The position numbers and the translations under genes were made by a program. Below the pieces are notes generated by a model. That model saw nothing but the letters and a program-made list of their open reading frames with translations, was not told the origin of the DNA and searched no databases. A DNA stretch of 64,000 nt, taken from contig CANTYJ010000027.1 in NCBI GenBank assembly GCA_947854175.1, positions 1 to 64,000 of the forward strand. The letters run 5' to 3'. The stretch is from an uncultured Turicimonas sp. GTDB lineage: Bacteria; Pseudomonadota; Gammaproteobacteria; Burkholderiales; Burkholderiaceae_F. This document shows, piece by piece, positions 27,000 through 35,371 of this stretch. Every line of letters starts with the position of its first letter. Positions within the stretch are counted from its first letter, which is position 1.

Positions 27000-29654
27000 T
27001 TAATTAGCAAAAATTCTATGTTTTTTTATGACAGTAAGTTTCGGCATCCTTGGCATAAAACTCAGCAACCACTTCACTGAGCCAAAGGTTGCCATGAAGA
27101 TCCAATTGGTTGACGGAGGCGTGTAATTTAGAAAAGCATCAACACCTTGTTTGGCCATTCTTACCAACGCCACAAAGCCGTCAAACATACCAAAACCCCG
27201 TACTTTGGCTTGTCTTTGAATCCATAACTCAGGAACTCCGAAGGTACAAGCTGTAAATTCTTTTTCCTTTTCCAAAGTTTCCTGATGAACTATCAAATCA
27301 ACGATTCCCGGAGAAATAATTCCTGCGACAGTGCAATTAAAAGTATGGGCACGTTTACCATGTCCAAACGTGATTGTTACTTTTTCATCCAATTTGAGAT
27401 TCGGCATTAGAGAAGGCACTTTAAATACGACCTGACAGTCCTTTTGTGAAAATGCAGCCATCGTAGCCGTCGTTTTTGTTCCGTCCGGCAATCCGATTTG
27501 GACTTTTTGCGTTGCAGATACTCTCGGGAATTTTCTTTGTTGGGCGCTTTCCACACAGACGGCAACAGAAGCGAACAAGATGATCAAGTTATAAATAATC
27601 CAGCCAATGTTGATAGCTAGCATCAGAACCTGGTATTGATCAGCTCCAATCATTTTATAAAGACCAAATCCCAAACCCGCTAAGTTTAAAAACAGCAAAA
27701 TGAGGTAAGGTTTTGCTACCGACCATTCGACAAATGCTTTATCAATCACACCTCCCTTCGCGGTCACGTTGAATTTACCTTTATGAGGTGCAAACAAAGC
27801 GACCAAAGTTGGAACGAAGATATACCAGGACAGGATCGTTTCGTAAATTGCACTGACAAACGGAAACCTATAGCCTTTATGAATGACATATGTTGTCATT
27901 GTCGAATGAACCATATGCGGGATCAAGTACACGAAGATAGCGATCGCACTGGCATAAATGACGTAAATATTTGCAAACAAAAATGGTAAAGGGGCCAATA
28001 AGAAAATGATTCTAGGCAGACCATGAAGAAAATGGATCATGGCATTTAAGAAACAAAGCCGTTGAGGAATTGTCAGTCCTTTTCCAAAGAGAGGATTATC
28101 GAGCCGGAAAATCTGCACCATTCCTCTTGCCCAACGAATTCTCTGTCCAATATGTGCGGCTAATGTTTCTGTGCTCAATCCTGCCGATAACGGAGTGCTT
28201 AAAAATGCCGAAGACCAGCCTTTACGGTTCAATTTCAACGAAGTATGGGCATCTTCGGTCACGGTCTCAACCGCGATACCGCCAACTTCTTCCAGAGCTT
28301 TTCTTCGCATAATAGCGCAAGATCCGCAGAACATCGTAGCATTCCAGGTGTCATTTCCTTTCTGGATGAAATCATGGAATAAAGAGTTTTCGTTCGGAAC
28401 ACATTCCGTTAAACCCAAATTTTTCTCGAACGGGTCCTGGGAGTAAAAATGATGAGGAGTTTGAATTAAAGCAATATGTTTATCTTTAAAAAACCATCCC
28501 ATCGTTTTTTTAAGGAAACTTCGGACGGGCACATGGTCACAGTCAAAAATCGCAACGAAATCTCCATGAGTTTTCGTCATTGCGTGATTAATATTACCTG
28601 CCTTGGCATGATTATGCTGTTCGCGTTTGATATACCCGGCACCAACCGCATTAGAAAAGTCTTCGAACTCCTTCCGGCTTCCGTCATCGAGGACATGAAC
28701 ATGTAATCTGTCTTTTGGCCAGTCCATCGTCAACGCCGCATAAACTGTTGGTTTTACGACATCGAGAGGCTCGTTATAAGTCGGAATAAAAACATCGACA
28801 TGTGGCCACTTTGACTCATCTTTCGGTAAAGATGTGGGTTTCCTGTCCAAGGCCCAGCAAACCTGGAAATAGCCGAGGAGCATCACAATAAAGGCATAGG
28901 TCTCGGCCAGAATCAGTAACCATGAAAAAATAACGCTTAAAAAGCTATTGGGATTAATGGTTTCTGTATAGCGCCACCACATATACCGGCTCGAAACGAT
29001 CACACTGATGACTACTAACATCAGCAATGTTAGTTTGGTTTGAGCCTGGAACAATAACAGAGCACTCACCCATAAAATCGACAAGAAGATGATCTGTTCT
29101 TCCAAGCTAAACGGCTGAGTGATACACAAAACGCAAAGAACAAAGCCTACACTTAAGAGAGCTCCTATAAAGATTTTTTTTAATAGGCTGAATTTAGGGG
29201 GCTCAACGTTATTTTCTTCATCTTCGGAACTTTGCTCTGACGGAGAGTCTGAGAGTAGAAGTTTAGAGACTGTCTCAGAAAGACTTCTCAGCATTTTGCC
29301 GACTTTAAGCCGGACAAAGCGAATCGAAGCGATCACAAAATTGGGTTTGTTTTTCTTTCCTTGTGAGAATTTATCTTTTGTAATGACAAAAAAACTCAAG
29401 AAGATTAACTGAAATAAGATCCTTATTGAATCCAAGGGACGAAGATTATGGAAATTAATTTGAGGAAAATAAAACGCCCTATTTCTAAAAATTTTTTTAT
29501 AAAGTCTGTTTTCCAAGGGAAATACAGCCAGAGCAAGCAGAAAAGCAACTGCGTTTAAAGCATAGCTCCACTTCGAGGAGCAACGGGTTTTTAAAAGACC
29601 CAGATCTGTCTTCAGACTAAGATCAAAACTCCTTACTAACTGACCTAGAAGCAT
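27000..29654 (-). CDS. bcsA: Cellulose synthase catalytic subunit BcsA
   Basis: 884 aa, GT2 glycosyltransferase embedded in the inner membrane. Catalytic motifs are complete: LDDGS, FDCDHVP, VTEDAHTS and QRIRWARG (Q-x-x-R-W). A C-terminal PilZ region begins near residue 700: the R-x-x-x-R half is intact (RKFPR), but the D-x-S-x-x-G half reads AAFSQKD, losing both Asp and Gly. The N-terminus has an extra ~150-residue charged/hydrophobic segment, as in enterobacterial BcsA. First gene of bcsABZG; SD AAGGAAGG before ATG 29654. Confidence 0.94.
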   Translation of the reverse strand: MLLGQLVRSFDLSLKTDLGLLKTRCSSKWSYALNAVAFLLALAVFPLENRLYKKIFRNRAFYFPQINFHNLRPLDSIRILFQLIFLSFFVITKDKFSQGKKNKPNFVIASIRFVRLKVGKMLRSLSETVSKLLLSDSPSEQSSEDEENNVEPPKFSLLKKIFIGALLSVGFVLCVLCITQPFSLEEQIIFLSILWVSALLLFQAQTKLTLLMLVVISVIVSSRYMWWRYTETINPNSFLSVIFSWLLILAETYAFIVMLLGYFQVCWALDRKPTSLPKDESKWPHVDVFIPTYNEPLDVVKPTVYAALTMDWPKDRLHVHVLDDGSRKEFEDFSNAVGAGYIKREQHNHAKAGNINHAMTKTHGDFVAIFDCDHVPVRSFLKKTMGWFFKDKHIALIQTPHHFYSQDPFEKNLGLTECVPNENSLFHDFIQKGNDTWNATMFCGSCAIMRRKALEEVGGIAVETVTEDAHTSLKLNRKGWSSAFLSTPLSAGLSTETLAAHIGQRIRWARGMVQIFRLDNPLFGKGLTIPQRLCFLNAMIHFLHGLPRIIFLLAPLPFLFANIYVIYASAIAIFVYLIPHMVHSTMTTYVIHKGYRFPFVSAIYETILSWYIFVPTLVALFAPHKGKFNVTAKGGVIDKAFVEWSVAKPYLILLFLNLAGLGFGLYKMIGADQYQVLMLAINIGWIIYNLIILFASVAVCVESAQQRKFPRVSATQKVQIGLPDGTKTTATMAAFSQKDCQVVFKVPSLMPNLKLDEKVTITFGHGKRAHTFNCTVAGIISPGIVDLIVHQETLEKEKEFTACTFGVPELWIQRQAKVRGFGMFDGFVALVRMAKQGVDAFLNYTPPSTNWIFMATFGSVKWLLSFMPRMPKLTVIKKHRIFAN

Positions 29655-29877
29655 GAGAGCCTTCCTTACCTTATTTTTTCTTTTTTACTCTTCAAAAATA
29701 TGATTAGTATTCTACGAGATTACTTAGCTCAACCGAGTTTTTTTCGGGTAGCCTCAGCAAAGAGATGTTACCTTTAACTGAATCTTTGTCTCCATTTGGT
29801 TTATCCACGCACTCTGAACGGAAATCAGTGTTTTATTATTCAAACTATCACGTTAAAGAAATTACAAGGTGAGCCCA

Positions 29878-30384
29878 ATGGTATCTATAAAAAACGTTGC
29901 ATTAGCTTCTGCAGTTGTTGCTATTCTTGCCGGATGTCAGGCAAACGGTGATATTTACCGTTCTGATGTTTATTCTGCCGGACAGGTTAACCAGGCCCAA
30001 CAAGTGCAAACAGTGCAGATTATCGCCATTCAACCAGCACGGGTTGCGGTAAACAACTCAACGGACAGATCAACTAATCAATTGCTGGGCACTGTTATTG
30101 GCGGACTAATTGGCGGCGTTATCGGTCACTCTATTGACAGAGGAAGCGGAACAACAATCGGCGCTATTGCCGGCGGTGCACTTGGAGCTGCCGGTTCCAG
30201 TTATGCTTCTCCAAAAGATGCACTTGTGAACGGTGTGCAGTTAACATTCAAAATGAACGGAAGGATTTTCAATTCAGCACAAGTCGGCAAGATGTGCGAG
30301 TTTAAATTAGGTCCTGCAATTATGACTTCGACAAGTCCGACCAGCACCCGCATTCAACCTAATAACCCTTACGGATGTAACTAA
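29878..30384 (+). CDS. Glycine-zipper outer-membrane lipoprotein (SlyB/Pcp-like)
   Basis: 168 aa. Signal peptide with lipobox ILAGCQ, then a variable linker and a glycine-zipper two-helix region (GTVIGGLIGGVIGHSIDRGSG... landmark GGLIGGVIGHSI). It resembles the 17-kDa/SlyB lipoproteins of the outer membrane. I prefer ATG 29878, with AAGGTGA 5 nt upstream, over GTG 29869. Divergent from bcsA across 223 bp; 17 bp from the next gene, so probably cotranscribed with it. Confidence 0.82.
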   Translation: MVSIKNVALASAVVAILAGCQANGDIYRSDVYSAGQVNQAQQVQTVQIIAIQPARVAVNNSTDRSTNQLLGTVIGGLIGGVIGHSIDRGSGTTIGAIAGGALGAAGSSYASPKDALVNGVQLTFKMNGRIFNSAQVGKMCEFKLGPAIMTSTSPTSTRIQPNNPYGCN

Positions 30385-30401
30385 TTAATCAGAGAACGGC
30401 A

Positions 30402-30905
30402 ATGAAGAAAACGTTATTGACTGTTTTTATCGGTTTTGCATTAAGTAGCGGTGCATACTCTCAACAGATCGTTGAGCAAACTTACCCGATTGCTCCTGTT
30501 TCACCTGTAGACCAACAGATTATGGCTGTTCAGCAAGCTGAACAGGAAATCCGCTCTACCGAGCAGGCAATTGCTTTACAAAAAGCACAGGCCGCTGAAA
30601 GGCAAGCAAAGATTAATGCTCAAGCAGCAGCAAAGAGACGGGCTGCACAGGCAAAAATAACTGCCGAAAAGAAAGCTAAACAAGCAGAAATTGACGCACA
30701 ACGACAAGCGGCTGCTGCTGAAGAAAAGAACTACAACGATCAAATGAAACAGATCGATCTGGAAATGAAGAAACTTGATCTTGAGTTAAAACGTTCACAA
30801 GTCAAAACTCAGATCGATATGAACGATGTGGCTCAACAGAAGGCAAGGATGCAACTAGAGAAAGAAGTTGGCGCATTAAAACAGAGCTCAGATATTCAAA
30901 AATAG
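30402..30905 (+). CDS. Exported coiled-coil protein, unknown function
   Basis: 167 aa. Signal peptide (MKKTLLTVFIGFALSSGAYS, cleavage near SQQ), then an almost purely helical Ala/Gln/Lys/Glu-rich region (residues ~45-160) with strong coiled-coil character, reminiscent of TolA-like or OmpH-like stalks. No specific family recognised. Follows the lipoprotein gene by 17 bp; a perfect 11-bp terminator follows. Confidence 0.75.
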   Translation: MKKTLLTVFIGFALSSGAYSQQIVEQTYPIAPVSPVDQQIMAVQQAEQEIRSTEQAIALQKAQAAERQAKINAQAAAKRRAAQAKITAEKKAKQAEIDAQRQAAAAEEKNYNDQMKQIDLEMKKLDLELKRSQVKTQIDMNDVAQQKARMQLEKEVGALKQSSDIQK

Positions 30906-30931
30906 TAAAATCTGCGCCGATGGAATCTGTA

Positions 30932-30956
30932 GAAAACGGCCGTTTCGGCCGTTTTC
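30932..30956. terminator. Bidirectional terminator
   Basis: GAAAACGGCCG / CGGCCGTTTTC perfect 11-bp stem with a TTT loop, placed exactly between the coiled-coil gene and mlaB. Confidence 0.88.
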
Positions 30957-31214
30957 TTATGAGGTTAATAAATCAGTGACGTTATATAGATCGGAGAGTT
31001 TATTGAGATTCTCCGGAACGTTAATAAATTTGATGGAAGCTTTTTTCTTTTCCGCTTCCTGTTTCCAACGAACCGCAACAGCAATGGCAGCGCTATCAAT
31101 TTTTTGAACTTCACTCAAATCAAATGTGTAGTCCTCGCTATCGATAGCTTTCAAACCTTCATTGAGAACGTTCATCGCATTGGAGCAACTGACCTCCTTA
31201 TAGGTTAATTTCAT
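30957..31214 (-). CDS. mlaB: STAS-domain protein MlaB
   Basis: 85-aa cytoplasmic STAS protein that stabilises the MlaFE ABC complex. The core helix segment KIDSAAIAVAVRW contains the conserved Asp-Ser pair of STAS domains. Last gene of the mla operon, 3 bp after mlaC. Confidence 0.85.
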   Translation of the reverse strand: MKLTYKEVSCSNAMNVLNEGLKAIDSEDYTFDLSEVQKIDSAAIAVAVRWKQEAEKKKASIKFINVPENLNKLSDLYNVTDLLTS

Positions 31215-31217
31215 AAA

Positions 31218-31841
31218 TTATTTACTTCCTTTGGAAGTACGGTCTCTTAACTGTTTAATCAAGTTATTCAGACCTCCATTTGAAATAACGGATGCAAATT
31301 GACTGCGGTAGTTTTCAACAAGCCAGACACCGCCGACATTGACATCAAAAATTTTCCAGGAACCGTCCTTATTCTTCAAAAGACGATAGTCAAGTTGAAT
31401 CGGGTCTCTTTGGGAAGCTGACAGTTTTGTTCTGACGATAACCAAGCGATCATTGGTTTCAAAATTATTTCTTGCCATCTCCAATTTATAGTCAGCAGCT
31501 TCTTTTAATGCTCCTGAATAAACTGCTATCAGAAGTTGTCTGAACAAAGACTGAATCTCCTGTTTCTGTTCAGAAGTTGCATTTCTCCACTGAGGGCCAA
31601 CTGCCATTCTGGTCATTCTTTGAAAGTCAACATACGGAAGAATATTCTCGTCGACCAATTTATTGATAGCAGATGAATCCTGAGCCTGTAATTCCGGATG
31701 GTCTTTAATTTGCTTAAGAACGTCATTCGTCACTTCTGTTATTAAAACATCCGGTGCTTTATGTAAATCAACTGCGGCTACAGAAAGAGAAGAAACCGCG
31801 GCAAAGATAAACGCTATAAAAGAGAACCAAAATTTTTTCAT
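31218..31841 (-). CDS. mlaC: Periplasmic phospholipid-binding protein MlaC
   Basis: 207 aa with a cleavable signal peptide (SSLSVAAVDL). Family hallmarks are VDFQRMTRMAVGPQWRNAT and the C-terminal FDVNVGGVWLVENYRSQF. Shuttles phospholipid between MlaA at the outer membrane and MlaFEDB at the inner membrane. It overlaps mlaA by 4 bp. Confidence 0.94.
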   Translation of the reverse strand: MKKFWFSFIAFIFAAVSSLSVAAVDLHKAPDVLITEVTNDVLKQIKDHPELQAQDSSAINKLVDENILPYVDFQRMTRMAVGPQWRNATSEQKQEIQSLFRQLLIAVYSGALKEAADYKLEMARNNFETNDRLVIVRTKLSASQRDPIQLDYRLLKNKDGSWKIFDVNVGGVWLVENYRSQFASVISNGGLNNLIKQLRDRTSKGSK

Positions 31842-32635
31842 TTCTTCATTTCCTTAGAAGTTTTATTTGAGTCCGGCGCTTCTTCATCTTCTGCAAACGG
31901 ATCCAATAAAGAGTTTGGCTGAATCATGGCCGGTTCATCACCGTCGGCAATAGCGCTTTGTCTGGACTGCAGATAAGCATTTCTTGTCGCTACGTACGGA
32001 TCAACAGTGTTTTCCAGCATGTCAGTAACCGGCAGGAGTCTTTCACGTGCACTGATATATTTAGCGCCCCACCATGGCCATGTAAACCAGGGTTCTCCAA
32101 CATAAGTATTTGGATCGAGGAATACTTCGGGGATATAAGCTAAGCCGTCACGTACAGTGGATGGCCCAAAAATCGGAATAACAAAATAAGGACCGCTTGG
32201 GATACCCCATACTGCCAATGTTTGTCCGACATCTTCTTCTTTACGCTCAATGCCTACTTCCTGAGCAACATCAAAGATTCCGGCAATACCGACAGTTGAA
32301 TTAATTAGTAATCTGAACAGAGATAAAATGCCGTCCTCAACCTTTCCTTGAGCGACATTATTTACTGCGTTGGCCGGCTCCATGGTATTTTTGAAGACAC
32401 GAGTAACACTTTCTCTAACTGGTTTCGGAGTGATAAATTGATAACCTTTGGCCAATGGTCGCGAAATGACAGTATCAAACCCTTGGTTAAAAGCATAAAT
32501 CTGTCGGTTAAGAGGTTCCCACGGATCTTTCGGATCAGAACCTGCATTGTCAGGTACGGATGCGCATCCACTCAAAAACAAAGTACCAACTAATGCGGTG
32601 GCGATAAGTTTTCGCATATTGTTTTTGTTTTTCAT
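31838..32635 (-). CDS. mlaA: Outer-membrane lipoprotein MlaA (VacJ)
   Basis: 265 aa. Lipobox LFLSGCAS, then the MlaA core: DPWEPLNRQIYAFNQ, GFDVAQEVG-type segment and WGIPSGPYFVIPIFGPSTVRD. Removes mislocalised phospholipid from the outer leaflet. The acidic C-terminal extension (~residues 230-265) is variable. The gene lies inside the mla operon between mlaD and mlaC, the betaproteobacterial order, unlike E. coli where it is elsewhere. Confidence 0.95.
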   Translation of the reverse strand: MKNKNNMRKLIATALVGTLFLSGCASVPDNAGSDPKDPWEPLNRQIYAFNQGFDTVISRPLAKGYQFITPKPVRESVTRVFKNTMEPANAVNNVAQGKVEDGILSLFRLLINSTVGIAGIFDVAQEVGIERKEEDVGQTLAVWGIPSGPYFVIPIFGPSTVRDGLAYIPEVFLDPNTYVGEPWFTWPWWGAKYISARERLLPVTDMLENTVDPYVATRNAYLQSRQSAIADGDEPAMIQPNSLLDPFAEDEEAPDSNKTSKEMKK

Positions 32636-32638
32636 TTT

Positions 32639-33118
32639 TTATTCCTTCTTTGAGGAGTTATTTTCTTCAGCCTTATTAAATAAGAATTGACTGATCAGAT
32701 TCTCTAATACTACCGCGCTTTGTGTAAATAAAATTTGAGATCCGTTTTCTAAATTTTCTTCTTCGGCTCCCGGTTGAAGACCAATATATTGTTCTCCGAT
32801 AAGACCACTGGTTAGGATCTTGGCTGATGTATCTTCAGGAAATTGATATTGGCTTTCAATATCCAAAACTAATTTAGCTTCAAACTTTTTGTTATCGTAA
32901 GAAATACTTTTCACACGACCGACGGTTACTCCTGCACTTCTAACCGGTGCTCTGACTTTTAAGCCTCCGATATTGTCAAAATAAGCTGTGACCTGATAGG
33001 TTTTCCCGGTCGTAAATGAAGTGAGATTCGAGGCCTGAAGTGAAAGAAAAAGCAATGCGACAATGCCGAGCAACGCGAAGAGGCCGACAAGTAAATTAAT
33101 TTTTGTATTATTTTGCAT
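32639..33118 (-). CDS. mlaD: MCE-domain protein MlaD
   Basis: 159 aa. One N-terminal signal-anchor helix (LLVGLFALLGIVALLFLSL) and a periplasmic MCE domain (YFDNIGGLKVRAPVRSAGVTVG; landmark GGLKVRAPVRSAG). Forms the hexameric periplasmic ring on MlaFE. SD and spacing link it to mlaA (3 bp). Confidence 0.95.
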   Translation of the reverse strand: MQNNTKINLLVGLFALLGIVALLFLSLQASNLTSFTTGKTYQVTAYFDNIGGLKVRAPVRSAGVTVGRVKSISYDNKKFEAKLVLDIESQYQFPEDTSAKILTSGLIGEQYIGLQPGAEEENLENGSQILFTQSAVVLENLISQFLFNKAEENNSSKKE

Positions 33119-33131
33119 AGTTCTGCCAACC

Positions 33132-33923
33132 TTATGAACTTGTAAACATAAGAGCGGTGAGCATAAAGTCTAAACCTAGCACCACCAACGAAGAAATAAC
33201 AACCGTTTTTGTTGTTGCTCCGGAAACACCTTCCGGAGTTGGGCGAGCTGTATAACCCTCATACAGAGAAATCAATCCGACAGCAATTCCAAAAAAGAAT
33301 GACTTCAAAATACCGTTACCGATATCTTCCCAAAGAGCAACACCAGCCTGCATTTGCGACCAGAAAGCTCCATCATCCAAACCAATCATGGGGACAGCCA
33401 CAATCCAACCGCCAATAATACCGACAGCAGAAAAGAGAACCGCCAAAATCGGCATGGAAATAATAACTGCTAAGAACCGGGGCTCCAAAACTTGTTTAAT
33501 TGGATCGACCCCCATCATTTCCATCGCAGATAACTGTTCTCCGGCATTCATTAACCCAATTTCTGCAGTCAGAGAAGTTCCCGCCCGACCGGCAAAAAGA
33601 AGAGCTGTAACGACAGGCCCTAATTCACGCAACAAGGACAGAGCCACTAAGACGCCAAGTGCTTGCTCACTTCCGTAAGAGGACAAGACATAATCACCTT
33701 GAAGTCCGAGCACAAAACCGACGAATAAGCCGCTAACAAGGATAATCAGAAGAGAATAGTTTCCGACAAAATAAATCTGTTTCAAAGTTGCCTGGAAATG
33801 AGTTAACGCGGCACCTAAATTTTTGAACAAGCGCAAACTAAATAATGTGAAAACACCAAGTGTCTGAACTTGTTTGATGCACCATGCGCCGAAATCACTT
33901 ATTTTTTCAAAAATGCCCATCAT
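33132..33923 (-). CDS. mlaE: Phospholipid ABC transporter permease MlaE
   Basis: 263-aa permease of the MlaE family with about five transmembrane helices. Family landmark segments are RELGPVVTALLFAGRAGTSLTAEIG (start RELGPVVTALLFAGRAG) and MEMMGVDPIKQVLEPR. It shares 1 bp with the end of mlaF. Confidence 0.95.
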   Translation of the reverse strand: MMGIFEKISDFGAWCIKQVQTLGVFTLFSLRLFKNLGAALTHFQATLKQIYFVGNYSLLIILVSGLFVGFVLGLQGDYVLSSYGSEQALGVLVALSLLRELGPVVTALLFAGRAGTSLTAEIGLMNAGEQLSAMEMMGVDPIKQVLEPRFLAVIISMPILAVLFSAVGIIGGWIVAVPMIGLDDGAFWSQMQAGVALWEDIGNGILKSFFFGIAVGLISLYEGYTARPTPEGVSGATTKTVVISSLVVLGLDFMLTALMFTSS

Positions 33924-34723
33924 TAAATTCCTAAGTCTTCAGCTAAAGGAGGTGCAGGATATTGGAATTTAACCGGACCGTCCGGATAACCATTGATAAA
34001 TTGCACGACAAACGGATCTTTACTATTTTTCAGCTCTTCCGGTGTCCCTTGTGCCTGTACTCTTCCGTTAGAAATCATATAGACATAGTCGACAATCTCG
34101 AATGTCTCTGCCACATCATGTGTTACCACAATACTGGTAGAACCTAAAGCCTCATTCAATTTCCGGATTAATTGCGAAGTCACACCCATAGAAATTGGAT
34201 CAAGCCCTGCAAACGGCTCGTCATACATAATGAGCAAAGGATCCAGAGCTACGCTTCTTGCTAAGGCAACACGACGGCTCATCCCTCCGGAGATTTCAGA
34301 AGGATATAAATGAGCAGCACCTCTTAATCCGACAGCATCGAGCTTTAACAATACAAGTGTCCTGATCAAATCTTCAGAAAGATTTGTCTGTTCTCTTAAA
34401 GGGAAAGCAACATTATCAAACACAGTCATGTCGGTAAACAGCGCACCGAACTGAAAAAGCATTCCCATACTTCTTCTGAGCTTGTAAAGAGAGACTCTGT
34501 CGGACGTGTCAACGCGAGTACCGTTTAAAGTAACCGTACCTTGCTGAGGAGTCAGAAGACCTCCGATGAGTTTCAAGAGAGTGGTCTTTCCCATACCGGA
34601 GCCGCCCATGATGGCAACAACATCTCCAAGCTTGAAGGAAAGATCAACATTTTCAAGAATTACTCTGTTCCCGTAAGCAAAACTCAGATTCTTAATATCT
34701 AATAAAGTGTCTCCCTTTCTCAT
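33923..34723 (-). CDS. mlaF: Phospholipid ABC transporter ATPase MlaF
   Basis: 266-aa ATPase. Walker A GGSGMGKTT, signature ISGGMSRR (the Mla-type variant of LSGGQ), Walker B LIMYDEPFAGLD, H-loop VVTHD. First gene of mlaFEDACB. A perfect inverted repeat and a weak promoter lie just upstream. Confidence 0.95.
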   Translation of the reverse strand: MRKGDTLLDIKNLSFAYGNRVILENVDLSFKLGDVVAIMGGSGMGKTTLLKLIGGLLTPQQGTVTLNGTRVDTSDRVSLYKLRRSMGMLFQFGALFTDMTVFDNVAFPLREQTNLSEDLIRTLVLLKLDAVGLRGAAHLYPSEISGGMSRRVALARSVALDPLLIMYDEPFAGLDPISMGVTSQLIRKLNEALGSTSIVVTHDVAETFEIVDYVYMISNGRVQAQGTPEELKNSKDPFVVQFINGYPDGPVKFQYPAPPLAEDLGI

Positions 34724-34750
34724 AAATCTGCACTAAAAAAATAATAAAGA

Positions 34751-34766
34751 CTGAACAACCGTTCAG
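34751..34766. promoter_or_regulatory. Candidate operator upstream of mlaF
   Basis: Perfect inverted repeat CTGAAC-AACC-GTTCAG, 28 bp before the mlaF start. A further half-site GTTGTTCAG lies at 34794-34802, and on the minus strand a CATAAT -10-like element lies between them. The position downstream of the putative start site fits a repressor site; the regulator is unknown. Confidence 0.45.
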
Positions 34767-34802
34767 CCTTGCTTGGATTATGCCACATTGAAAGTTGTTC
34801 AG

Positions 34803-35371
34803 GTAACCACTTTTTTGGGATTTTATTGGATTTTTTTAAGGATTCTCTACACTTAAAGACCGGTTCAATTACTTTTCCAGAAAAAATTCAATAGCTTTTC
34901 TTATGAAATAAAGAGACGATATCTTTGAGCAATATTTTTTGAATTTTCTGTCCTGCGACTTTAATTGCTTTGGGAGAAAATCTATTGTGCATATGTAAGT
35001 TCAATCTTTACGACAAATTACTCCTTCACGACTCTGAGTTTCTTTGGATTAAAAGAACAGGCTTCGATCAAAATACAATAAACGATTGGCTTTTTACATC
35101 ACCAGGGCTAACGCCCAGGCTCCTTTTATTAAGGGAGGTCCCATCGGATAAGCAGCAGTATTAGGCCAGAAATGTGATACAGCAGTATTCACATGCGCAC
35201 CATTTTACAAAAGAGCTTTATTTTCAAAAAAAAGACTAAGCAATTTGGAAAGAGCTGATTAAATCTGTTCTAAATGATAGGGTTAGCACTACTGTAAGTT
35301 ACTTGAAAGTGTGACAAAATTTTAACAGTTTTTACACTCAATCCCAAAAATATGATAGAAGGAGTTCATTT
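34803..35371. other. Gene-poor intergenic region
   Basis: About 570 bp between mlaF and the DcuC-like gene. It is AT-rich. A short open frame (34970-35164, 64 codons) has no recognisable product, no good ribosome site and no neighbours in operon. Near the right end, GTGACA-N16-TACACT (35311-35338) is a plausible promoter for the DcuC-like gene. I see no RNA gene or repeat. Confidence 0.5.

Noticed and set aside
34970-35164. 64-codon plus-strand frame in the mlaF/dcuC gap
   Set aside because: No recognisable family, no clear ribosome site, atypical composition; kept only as intergenic description.
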